The position numbers and the translations under genes are program-made. A stretch of DNA of 64,000 bases from Demequina zhanjiangensis (lineage in GTDB: Bacteria; Actinomycetota; Actinomycetes; Actinomycetales; Demequinaceae): assembly GCF_030418315.1 (NCBI RefSeq), contig NZ_JAUHPV010000002.1:62001-126000 (forward strand). The letters run 5' to 3'. Shown in pieces: positions 12,601 to 18,563 of the stretch. How positions within the stretch are numbered: position 1 is the first letter of the stretch; each line of letters opens with the position of its first letter. The notes under the pieces were generated by a model. The model had not been told where the DNA came from and ran no database searches. It worked only from the letters and a program-made list of their open reading frames with translations.

Positions 12601-15600
12601 GTCGGAGATCTCGACGTTCTCCAGGGGATCGTTTCCTTCGTTCGTCACCTCGAAGGTGTACGTGACGTCGCTTCCCGGCTCGGTGAACTCCGGGGCGACC
12701 GACTTGTCGAGGCCGATCTCGGGCATCACCCGCTCGATCTCTGCCGTCGCCTGGCCCGGGTCGGGCTCCTGATCGCTCGTGACCTCGGCCACGTTCACGA
12801 GCTCGCGGGGGAAGGGCGAGCCGTCCGCGTTCACGGTGCCCGTCACCTTCGCGGTCAGGTCGTCGCCCGGGGCGAGGTCGATCCCGTCGGCCTCATCGAC
12901 GATCGTCGGATGGCTCGTCGTCGTGAACGTGTCCATGCAGGCGATCGCCAGGTTGTCCACGGAGAAGTGGTCGTTGTCATCGTTGTCCGCGCCCGTGGCG
13001 ACTCCGATACGGCTCGTGGGGCCGAACAGGCCAGGCGTGTCGGCGGCGCTGATGGTGGTGCTGAACGACGTCCAGTCGCCCACCGCATCCATGAGGATCG
13101 AGTCGGCCTGGATCCACGCGTCGTCGTCGTTGTCGCCCCCGATGCTGATGACCCCGTCGCCGTCCCTGATCTGCGTGATGCGGTAGTCGAACGCGACGGT
13201 GCACTGGCCGTAGCTCGAGTAGTCCGCAGGCCAGACGAGACCCTTGTCCTTCTTGTTGATCTTCACCGCGCAGTCGCCGGTGACGCTGCAGTCGTCGCCA
13301 GGGGTCGTCTGGCTCTCCGAGGCGACATCGCCCGCGGTGCGGTCCGCCGGGTCGTTGTCCCGGTACTCGCCCCAGCCCGGCGCGAGGCCGGTCGAGAAGT
13401 ACGCCTTCGACTTGTAGTTCTCGAAGTCGTCCGAGATCCCACCGGCTCCGGCGCTGATGACGATCTCATCGAACAGCACCTCGTTGTTCGTGTTCACCTG
13501 CGGCGCCGTCGTGACCTCCACATCCGCGACGATCCCGAGCGCGCCACCGCTGATCTGGCACGCCGGCGGGATCGCAACCCCGGTGAGATCCACCGAGAAA
13601 GGCCCGTCCGGGGTCGCGAGCACCGAGTCGTCCGCGTAGTCGATCGCGTCGAGCTGCTGCCAGCCGCCGCCATCCCAGCAGCCGACGAAGAAGCGGCCGG
13701 CCTCGTTGTTCCGGGTGATCGTGTACTCGTACGAGACGTCCACGCTCGAGACACCCGACAGGTCGGTCTGCCATTGCAGGCCCTTGTCCCCATCGGTGAT
13801 CCGCAGGCACTGACCGTCGCCGCCAGGGCAGTCAGCGCTGGACTCGATCCTGACGTCGCCGTCCTTGGCCTGGTCGTTGTCGTTGTACTCCGTCCAGCCC
13901 GCGTCGTAGGTGTTGTCATCGTTGACATCGCGGTCGAACCCGTCGTCGATGAGCGTGACCGGCGCGGTCACGATCGTCTCCACGTGATCGACGCCCGTCG
14001 GCAGGTCGTCCGTCAGCACCACGTCGGTCTGGGTGGTGTCCCCCGTGTTGGTGACCGTGATGAGGTAGCAGACCTCGTCGCCTGGATAGTAGGTGGGACC
14101 GTCGAGCGGCTCGTCCGTGGCGCAGTCCACGGGCACCTTCGTGATCTCCAGGTCGCCTGCGACCACGTCGAAGGAGGCGTCGTCATCATCGGTCACGTTC
14201 CCGCTTCCGTCTGGAAGGGTGCCTGTGACCTCGATCGTGTTCACCCCGGAGGAGGGGGCTGCGGGCGCGGGCGAGAGCGCGCACGAGTAGGTGATCGACT
14301 CGCCGACCGCGAGCGCACCGAGCGTGCGGTCGCAGGAGGGCGCCTCGGGGTCGGTGACGGTGACGTCCTCAAGGTCGACGTCACCCGTGTTGGTGACCGT
14401 GATGTCGAACACCACGTCCCCGCCGTCCGTGACCGTCTGTCCATCCGGACTCTTGTCGACCGTGATCCCCGGTGCGATCGCGTCGACCTCGGCCGAGTCC
14501 TCCGCCGTGACGGGATCGCCTTCCTCCGTCTCCGCAGACGCCGTCGCGGTGTTGACCAGGTCCTCTCCGACGGGCGCGACGCAGGTGAAGATCCATTCCT
14601 CTCCCACCTGGAGGATGCCGTCCCCGTTCGTGTCACCGCTCTGATAGACGGGCTCGCACTCCGGAACATCCGGGTCTGTGATCGTGACATTGCTCAACTC
14701 GCCCGGCCCCACGTTCGACACCACGAAGGTGAACGTGACGTCCACAGGGTCGCCGCCGTTGCCGATCACGTCGATCTGCGTCGGATCCGCCGACTTCTCG
14801 AGGCGAAGACCGCTCACGACGGTCTCGTCGGTGTCGGTGTTGTTTCCCGGGACGAGGTCGAGCTGCGGCGCATCGACGGTCGCGGTGTTCTCGATGACGC
14901 CCGTGGCGTCGGCTCTGACGCGGCCGGTGATCTCGATCGTCGCCGACTCGTCCACCGCGAGGTCGCCCAGATCGCACTCGACCTGCGACCCGCCGTAGCC
15001 GCAGGTTCCTTGCGACGGCGTCGAGCGGACATAGATCAGCTGCGCGCTGGGCCAGTCGTCCACCACGGTCACGTCCGTCGCGTCGTTCGGACCGTTGTTC
15101 GTCACGGTCAGGGTGTAGGTCAGCTCCCCGCCGGGCGTGATGCTCACCAGGCCGTCGTCCTTCGTGAGGGAGAGATCGGCTCGCTCCACCACGACCGTCG
15201 GAGTCGTGTCGAAGCCGCCGCGCCCGCACAGATCGCTCACGGAGATCTTGACCTGACAGTCCTGCGCGCCCGGGGGCGCGGTGAACTGGGCGGACACGAC
15301 GCCGTCGTCCGTGGTGCCCTCCACCGGGTCGAAGGTGCCACCGCACGTCGACACCCACTCGTACTCGTAGCCGGGAGAGCCACCCGTGATGGTGGCGCTC
15401 ACCGTCACGGTCTCCTCCGCGACGATCGTGGCCGGCGCGTCCACCGACACCTCGAGGCCGCGCTCGATGCCGGACAGCAGGTTGAAGTTGAGGAAGGCGC
15501 GGATCGCTGCGACCGCCGCCTCGTCACCCGTGTCGAGGTCGTGCCCGGATTCGTACATCACGAGCCCGTTGCTCGGGTCGTCGTACGCGCGACCGTAGAC

Positions 15601-16776
15601 CAGGGTGGCCGCCTCTCCGGGAGAGACGTCGAGGTCGGGGTGGTCCGGGTCCCAGGCGAGCACCTTGGCGCCAGGGTTCCACGACGAGTCGCCGGAAGGG
15701 AGGTAGATCTGCTCCGACCCGTTGGTCTGCGCGTCGTCGATGGAACCGACGAACTGCATGATCGGGTCGGACCCGTTCGCAGTGTAGGTGTAGGGCGGGG
15801 TGCCGTCGTCGTGGTCGCCGAAGTCGATGAGCCCTTCCGTGGTGAGGAAGTTGAGCTCGGGATCGGGATCCACGTCGTCAGGATCGGAGACGTTCTCCAG
15901 CACCGACACCGCGTGGCAGCCCGCCCAGATGTAGCCGCCCTCGGCATTCCACGGCACGAGGCTTCCGTGGTCCTCCCAGCTGGGGTCCGCGTGCGGAAGC
16001 ACGAAGAGGTCATCGCAGGTGGTGAGGTCCACCGGGTCCTTGAAGATGTACGCGATCTTCTCGTCGCCCGTCGCCGCGGAGATCGTGGTCTCCGGGATGA
16101 ACGCCGCCTCGTAGTACGCCTGCCCGATGCTGCCGTTCTGGTTGTCGAGCACGGCGTTCGGCCAGTTGGTGAGGGTCGTGTAGACCGGCGCCGTGATCGC
16201 GGTGGTCGTGGGGCCGACGATGACCACGCCGTCGTCCCCCGCGTTGAAGTAGCCGCCGCCGTCCAGCACGGTGCCGTCGGGACCGCCCCACTGGTCCAGC
16301 ACCGCCTTCGCCTCAGCCGCATACTCGGCGCGGATGACGAAGGGGCCGCTCGTGAACTCGCGCCCGTCGTACTCCAGGTCGACGTCGGTGGACGCCTGGG
16401 AGCCATCGGTCGTCTTGTCCGGGTCGATGATCCATTCCACCGGGATCAGGTGCTCGATCATCAGCGCGTAGACGAGACCGTACGCCTGAAGCGCGTTCTC
16501 GTAGGTCTGCGGGTTCACACCCATGTCGATGATGTACGCGCCCGGTTCGAGCGTGGTGCCTGTGGCCGCGGTGGGGATGGGAGCGGCCTCGGCCGACCGC
16601 ACCGCCGTCACGCCGACGAGCGCGAGAGAGAGGACGACAGCGAAGGTCAGCGCCCGCCAGATGCCGTGATCGAGCCCCGTCCACGACGATGCCCTCCGGG
16701 TGCCTGTACCGCGCACTCGGAGGGACCTGTCTGCGGCCTCACCGTCGAGGCCCTGGAAAGAAAGGTGTGTCCTCAT
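3625..16776 (-). CDS. Giant repeat-rich secreted surface protein (DUF11/DUF7507-like)
   Basis: 4383 residues. An N-terminal signal peptide (hydrophobic core about 42-60, likely cleavage after AEA near 65, after a long basic n-region) leads to an unassigned globular domain (about 66-435) with a Cys287-His288 pair. A PKD-like module (about 445-530) and a DUF11 domain (about 535-655) follow. Next come about six DUF7507-like domains marked by NGDGxLDxGETWxYTC loops (near 719, 1407, 1523, 1636, 1740, 1858), with two beta-sandwich-like inserts (about 945-1105 and 1115-1285). Then 22 tandem repeats of 109-111 residues (about 1908-4325) end in a Gly-rich stretch, LGNTG, a hydrophobic segment and RMRR. 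That tail resembles a sortase signal, though not a strict LPXTG. No sortase lies in the window. Each repeat holds an EF-hand-like loop such as DADGSGDISVGD. A role as a long calcium-stiffened adhesin or stalk is inference. Confidence 0.9.
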   Translation of the reverse strand: MRTHLSFQGLDGEAADRSLRVRGTGTRRASSWTGLDHGIWRALTFAVVLSLALVGVTAVRSAEAAPIPTAATGTTLEPGAYIIDMGVNPQTYENALQAYGLVYALMIEHLIPVEWIIDPDKTTDGSQASTDVDLEYDGREFTSGPFVIRAEYAAEAKAVLDQWGGPDGTVLDGGGYFNAGDDGVVIVGPTTTAITAPVYTTLTNWPNAVLDNQNGSIGQAYYEAAFIPETTISAATGDEKIAYIFKDPVDLTTCDDLFVLPHADPSWEDHGSLVPWNAEGGYIWAGCHAVSVLENVSDPDDVDPDPELNFLTTEGLIDFGDHDDGTPPYTYTANGSDPIMQFVGSIDDAQTNGSEQIYLPSGDSSWNPGAKVLAWDPDHPDLDVSPGEAATLVYGRAYDDPSNGLVMYESGHDLDTGDEAAVAAIRAFLNFNLLSGIERGLEVSVDAPATIVAEETVTVSATITGGSPGYEYEWVSTCGGTFDPVEGTTDDGVVSAQFTAPPGAQDCQVKISVSDLCGRGGFDTTPTVVVERADLSLTKDDGLVSITPGGELTYTLTVTNNGPNDATDVTVVDDWPSAQLIYVRSTPSQGTCGYGGSQVECDLGDLAVDESATIEITGRVRADATGVIENTATVDAPQLDLVPGNNTDTDETVVSGLRLEKSADPTQIDVIGNGGDPVDVTFTFVVSNVGPGELSNVTITDPDVPECEPVYQSGDTNGDGILQVGEEWIFTCVAPVGEDLVNTATASAETEEGDPVTAEDSAEVDAIAPGITVDKSPDGQTVTDGGDVVFDITVTNTGDVDLEDVTVTDPEAPSCDRTLGALAVGESITYSCALSPAPAAPSSGVNTIEVTGTLPDGSGNVTDDDDASFDVVAGDLEITKVPVDCATDEPLDGPTYYPGDEVCYLITVTNTGDTTQTDVVLTDDLPTGVDHVETIVTAPVTLIDDGFDRDVNDDNTYDAGWTEYNDNDQAKDGDVRIESSADCPGGDGQCLRITDGDKGLQWQTDLSGVSSVDVSYEYTITRNNEAGRFFVGCWDGGGWQQLDAIDYADDSVLATPDGPFSVDLTGVAIPPACQISGGALGIVADVEVTTAPQVNTNNEVLFDEIVISAGAGGISDDFENYKSKAYFSTGLAPGWGEYRDNDPADRTAGDVASESQTTPGDDCSVTGDCAVKINKKDKGLVWPADYSSYGQCTVAFDYRITQIRDGDGVISIGGDNDDDAWIQADSILMDAVGDWTSFSTTISAADTPGLFGPTSRIGVATGADNDDNDHFSVDNLAIACMDTFTTTSHPTIVDEADGIDLAPGDDLTAKVTGTVNADGSPFPRELVNVAEVTSDQEPDPGQATAEIERVMPEIGLDKSVAPEFTEPGSDVTYTFEVTNEGNDPLENVEISDPDVPECVPTLDSGDANGDGVLDLDETWIYTCTVTVDETFTNTATATGDPVTPGSGEDEAVTDEDEATVEVIDSGIAIEKTADPLIVRPGGAVTYTYEVTLAEGTVESLNAVSVTDDRCAPVEGPTAGDTNGDSVLDDGETWIFTCTTTLDETTTNIAEASGTDRLGNLVTDDAEATVDVIDPAIAVDKTADPTVVSPGDEVTYSFEVTNPGNDPLSDVTIIDNKCSPLVPASGEPNPGDTNGDGLLDPGETWTYTCTTVVEDDVTNEVVVGGRDSLGRPWLDWDIAVVDVIAPSLDVSKTADQELVFPGESVTYTIVVFNDGDADFTTVDVVDDTCSPLVGPSGDGGELGVLEPGEAWEYTCTTTLDETTTNTVTVDATGPDGNAEGTDSDRVRVHDPLLDITKEASELLVDAGTPVTYTYTITNVSVCDEGDVVCELDNEIIDPVVTDDMCSPVDYVSGDIEGDGRLSIGETWTYECTAVITETTTNVASVTGSDPDGNLIPREPPTAEVTVEVTVPDLSLVKDVPVLTDDADGSGDISEGDTLTYTITATNTGNATLTDVVVIDTMLVPGSATCPVLEPGETCVLEGTYLVTAEDVAAGEIENSATGDSGETETVTTPPVVTPLPTPRLTVDKEPPVLTEDADGSGDISVGDTLTYTVTATNTGTANLTDVTVTDPLLTPSEVTCPTLAPGEECVLEGTYVVTEAAGLLGFILNSAVADSDQTGSTRDVIVTPLPRPALELAKDEPVLTEDADGSGDISEGDTLTYTVTATNTGTANLTDVTVSDPLLTPDSITCPLLAPGETCVLEGTYVVMADDVAAGSITNTAEGGGDQTGTITTPPVVTPVPRPELEVVKTGPVNADEDGSGDVSVGDTLTYTVTATNTGTANLTNATVTDPLLTPDSITCPTLAPGEECVLEGTYVVTADDVAAGEIRNTGVGGSDQTDEIESIVVTPVPTPRLDVEKTAPTLVVDADGSGDISVGDTLSYTVTATNTGSANLTNVVVTDSSLTPDSITCPTLAPGDECVLEGSYVVTEAAVALGFLINLGTADSDQTGSTRDLIVTPLPRPELEVVKTEPVNADEDGSGDVSVGDTLTYTVTATNTGTANLTNVTVTDSLLTPDSITCPTLAPGEECVLEGTYVVTADDVAAGEIRNTGVGDSDQTDEIESIVVTPVPIPGMSVVKSDPVNADEDGSGDISEGDTLTYTVTATNTGTSTLTDVVVSDPLLTPDTITCPLLAPGETCALEGTYVVTADDVAAGEIENTATGDSDQTDEIESIVVTPVPTPRLIVVKDVPELTDDADGSGDISEGDTLTYTVTATNTGTANLTNVTVSDPLLTPDSITCPTLAPGEECVLEGTYVVTAADVASGSITNTAEGGGDQTETITTPPIVTPVGTPDMEVVKTGPTNADEDGSGDVSEGDTLTYTVTVTNTGGSNLTNVVVSDPMLTPASITCDPVVPGGTCVLEGTYVVTADDVAAGSITNTGSGDSDQTDQIDSIVVTPVPLPDLAVQKDAPALTEDADGSGDISVGDTLTYTVTATNTGTANLTNVTVTDPLLTPSEITCPTLAPGETCVLEGSYVVTQTAVDLGFVLNSGVADSDQTGSTRDIVVTPVPRPRLEIVKDEPVLSADADGSGDISVGDTLTYTVTATNTGTANLTNVTVTDPLLTPSEITCPTLAPGETCVLEGSYVVTGDDVMAGSITNTGAGGGDQTETITTPPVVTPLPSPQLEVVKSDPVNADEDGSGDISVGDTLTYTVTATNTGEANLTNVVVSDPLLTPDSITCPTLAPGETCVLEGTYVVTAADVAAGEIDNTAFGGSDQTDEIESIVVTPVPYPELSIVKDPPANADEDGSGDISEGDTLTYTVTVTNTGTATVTNVVVSDPLLTPDSITCPTLAPGEQCVLEGTYVVTADDVAAGEIRNTGTGDGDQVGVITTPPVVTPVPEPGLEVVKTGPVNTDEDGSGDVSEGDTLTYTVTATNTGEANLTNVVVSDPLLTPDSITCPTLAPGETCVLEGTYVVTADDVAAGEIRNTGTGGSDQTDEVESIVVTPVPAPRLEVVKTGPVNADEDGSGDISVGDTLTYTVTATNTGTASLTDVVVSDPMLTPGSVTCALVAPGETCVLQGTYTVTADDVATGEIDNTATGGSDQTDEIESIVVTPLPFPDLALVKDVPVLTVDADGSGDISEGDTLTYTVTATNTGTANLTDVVVIDTMLTPGSETCPLVAPGETCVLEGTYTVTAEDVAAGEIENTATGSTDQTETITTPPVVTPVPSPELEVVKTGPVNADEDGSGDVSEGDTLTYTVTATNTGTANLTDVVVIDAMLTPGSQTCPLLAPGETCVLEGTYTVTAEDVAAGEIENTATGSTDQTETITTPPVVTPVPSPELEVVKSDPVNADEDGSGDLSVGDTLTYTVTATNTGEANLTNVVVSDPLLSPDSVTCPLLAPGETCVLEGTYVVTADDVETGTIENTGTGGSDQTDEIESIVVTPLPVPDLMIVKDEPVLTDDADGSEDISEGDTLTYTVTATNNGTANLTDVVVSDPLLTPDSVTCPLLAPGETCVLEGTYVVTADDVETGSITNTGSGGSDQTETITTPPVVTPLVPPDLTVVKTGPVNADEDGSGDVSVGDTLTYTVTATNTGEANLTNVVVSDSMLDPDSITCEFMEPGDTCVLEGTYVVTAEDVSAGEITNTGTGDGDQTGGVDSIVVSPVPLPRLMVEKGAPLLLEDADESGDISAGDTLSYTVTATNTGTANLTDVVVSDPLLDPDSVTCPLLAPGETCELTGTYIVTAGDVEAGSVANTGTGGSDQTEVTTTPPVVTPLPAPELAIVKDEPVNADDDGSGDIEAGDTLTYTVTATNTGEANLTNVVVSDPMLSPDSVTCAFLAPGETCVLEGSYVVTDADAEAGSILNTATADSDQTGSVTDQVEVPVASGDELGTGGGGGTGGQELGNTGADAAGLLRMALMLLLAGSLMLLTLGRMRRSSVMLRG
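3800..11055 (-). repeat. 22 tandem coding repeats of about 330 bp
   Basis: The codons for GDTLTYT recur at 4031, 4361, 4691, 5021, 5351, 5681, 6011, 6341, 6668, 6998, 7325, 7655, 7985, 8315, 8645, 8975, 9302, 9629, 9959, 10289, 10619 and 10952. The period is therefore 327-333 bp and always in frame. Some pairs are nearly identical at the DNA level: 7523-7668 equals 7853-7998, and 5428-5583 matches 5758-5913 with about two differences. This indicates recent duplication or gene conversion. The copy number may be unstable. Confidence 0.95.
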
Positions 16777-16893
16777 TCACAGCCCTGCCCAACCGGGGCG
16801 CGAAGGCGTCCCCTATGTCCCCCCGCCACTCCAATGTGACATAGAAGTGCACCGAGTGCCTGGTGAGAGGGATGTGACAGGGCAGAGCCTCGA

Positions 16894-16969
16894 TGGAGCT
16901 GGCAGCGGGACTCGAACCCGCAACCGCCCGATTACAAGTCGGGTGCGCTACCAATTGCGCCATGCCAGC
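16894..16969 (-). tRNA. tRNA-Thr (anticodon TGT)
   Basis: Cloverleaf on the minus strand: acceptor GCTGGCA/TGCCAGC (7 bp), D arm GCGC..GCGC, anticodon arm CCCGA-CTTGTAA-TCGGG with anticodon TGT, T arm GCGGG-TTCGAGT-CCCGC, discriminator T and an encoded CCA at 16894-16896. It lies 117 bp upstream of the giant surface-protein gene on the same strand. Confidence 0.95.
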
Positions 16970-17034
16970 GTGTCCTCAAGGGACGCTCCAGGATAGCGGG
17001 CGACGGGCGTGCCCTGTGAGCGCCATGGATGCAC

Positions 17035-17068
17035 GAAGGCGCCGCACCCGGACGGGCACGGCGCCTTC
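17035..17068 (-). terminator. Terminator after the DsbA-like gene
   Basis: Perfect 10-bp stem GAAGGCGCCG / CGGCGCCTTC with a 14-nt loop, 17 nt past the stop codon at 17086. Confidence 0.75.
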
Positions 17069-17085
17069 GACGCATGGAGTCGTCG

Positions 17086-17868
17086 CTACTGCGCGGCGAG
17101 CTCCTCAAGGTAGGCGCGGACAGTGCCCTCGCCGAAGTAGGAGACGTCCTCCTGGTTCACGATCTCGCCGCCCACGGCCATGGTGGGCGTGCCGGACACG
17201 CCGTCGATCGACGACTGGTCCGTCGCGGCTGCGACCCATGCACGGAACTCGTAGTTCGAGAAGGTGTCGGCGACGTCGCTCGGGACACCGACGTTCACCG
17301 CGATCTGCGCGATCTCGTCATCGCTCAGGCCGTCCGAGCCCTCCTCGGGCTGGTTGGCGAACATCGCCGAGACGAACGGGACGAAGTACTCGGGCGCCTG
17401 GTCGGCGATCACGGCGGCGGCGTTGGCCGACCGGGTCGAGTAGTTGGTGCCGTTCGAGTAGGCGTCGAGGATCGCGATCGGGTGGTAGTTCACCTGGATG
17501 TCGCCCGCCTCGCGCAGCTCGTCCATGTCGGCGGCATTGATCTGCTCGAAGAAGTTGCAGTACGGGCACATGAAGTCGAAGTACAGATCGACGACCACGG
17601 GGTCGTTGTCGTCGATCTCACCGGCCACGCCGGACGAGCCGACCGGGATGCCTCCGCTGGGGAGCGAGTTCGCCGGCGAGCCCTCGGCTCCCGAGCCGAT
17701 CTCGTCGAGGGAGCTGTTCTGGCTCAGGATGAATGCCACGAGACCACCGAAGACCGCGATCGCGACGACGATGCCGGTCACGATGATCAGAGTGGTGCGG
17801 CGCTCCTGCGCCTTGACGTTCGCCTTGGCCTTGGCGCGCGCCTGCGCGGCCTTGTCGCTTGATGCCAT
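17086..17868 (-). CDS. Membrane-anchored DsbA-like thiol oxidoreductase
   Basis: 260 residues. A Lys/Ala-rich cytoplasmic N-terminus (1-25) and one membrane anchor (about 26-48) precede a linker and an extracytoplasmic DsbA/thioredoxin-fold domain. The redox site is CPYC (Cys101-Cys104) after FDFM, and the cis-proline loop is GVSGTPTM near residue 230. The family forms or rearranges disulfide bonds in exported proteins. The gene lies 35 bp downstream of a MauE/DoxX-like membrane protein on the same strand, a pairing that suggests the latter helps supply or drain electrons. The neighbouring giant protein has many cysteines and could be a client, which is inference. Confidence 0.92.
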   Translation of the reverse strand: MASSDKAAQARAKAKANVKAQERRTTLIIVTGIVVAIAVFGGLVAFILSQNSSLDEIGSGAEGSPANSLPSGGIPVGSSGVAGEIDDNDPVVVDLYFDFMCPYCNFFEQINAADMDELREAGDIQVNYHPIAILDAYSNGTNYSTRSANAAAVIADQAPEYFVPFVSAMFANQPEEGSDGLSDDEIAQIAVNVGVPSDVADTFSNYEFRAWVAAATDQSSIDGVSGTPTMAVGGEIVNQEDVSYFGEGTVRAYLEELAAQ

Positions 17869-17903
17869 GGTGGGGGAGTGTCCTCTCGTCTGTCCGGGTC
17901 AGT

Positions 17904-18404
17904 CTAGGCGTCAGCCGGTTCGGGCTCGTTCGCCATCCAGCGGTCGAGCGAGAACGGGGTCTTGGGGAAGAGCAGGAGCCAGGTGCCGAGCGCGATGAAG
18001 CCTGCCCGTTCGGCCATGTGGCCCCAGTAGTTCGCAGTCTCACCTGCTTCGAGGTCGCCGCCGCCGCCGAAGCAGCCGCAGTCGATCTGATAGCCGTTCG
18101 CCCACGCCCATGCGACGCCGAAGACGAATGCGGCCATCATGGCCAGCCACGCGACGGCGGCGAGCCGGGTGAACAGGCCAAGGAGCAGCAGGAGCGCGAG
18201 CAGGAGCTCGATCACCGGAAGCATGGTGCCCACGAGCGGCACCACGACCTCGGGCAGAAGCCGGTAGGCGCGGACGGCGCGGATGCTCTGATCGATGTCG
18301 GTGAGCTTGGGTATCGCCGCCGCGATGAGGATGCCCGCCATGCCCAGCCGCACGAGCAGGCTGATCCATGGCTTGGCGACGTCGAACCTGTCCTTGAATG
18401 CCAT
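17904..18404 (-). CDS. MauE/DoxX-like membrane protein
   Basis: 166 residues with about four membrane segments: near 12-30, then two in the leucine-rich centre, then one before the C-terminus. The MauE/DoxX-type helices are followed by a CGCFGGGGD motif whose Cys pair could be redox active, as in vitamin-K-reductase-like partners of DsbA proteins. The ATG at 18404 is chosen because AGGAGGGG lies just before it. A GTG eight codons upstream would bury that signal inside the gene. It forms a two-gene unit with the DsbA-like gene 35 bp downstream. The exact electron acceptor is unknown. Confidence 0.85.
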   Translation of the reverse strand: MAFKDRFDVAKPWISLLVRLGMAGILIAAAIPKLTDIDQSIRAVRAYRLLPEVVVPLVGTMLPVIELLLALLLLLGLFTRLAAVAWLAMMAAFVFGVAWAWANGYQIDCGCFGGGGDLEAGETANYWGHMAERAGFIALGTWLLLFPKTPFSLDRWMANEPEPADA

Positions 18405-18540
18405 CACCCCTCCTGGAGGTCGTGTCACAGTCGCGTCAGACGCGAACGCTCAGCGGGGAACCGTGACGACGGTACACCGCGCGCGAGGGCACGCCCCCCG
18501 CAACCTTCGTCCACCCAACGAGACAGGATCAATTGTTGTT

Positions 18541-18558
18541 CCCACAACTAACTGTGGG
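18541..18558 (-). terminator. Possible terminator of the Ser/Thr kinase gene
   Basis: Short hairpin with arms CCCACAA and CTGTGGG (7 bp including a wobble pair) and a 4-nt loop, just past the kinase stop codon at 18564. An A/T-rich run follows it on the minus strand. Confidence 0.45.
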
Positions 18559-18563
18559 GACCG

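Noticed and set aside
11413-16839. 1808-residue open frame opposite the giant surface-protein gene
   Set aside because: Mirror of the Asp/Thr/Val-rich real frame. It shows Val/Arg/His/Asp-rich nonsense, no domain and no start signal.
16894-16969. tRNA-Thr as the attachment site of an integrated element containing the giant gene
   Set aside because: No integrase, no duplicated tRNA 3' end and no compositional break was seen.
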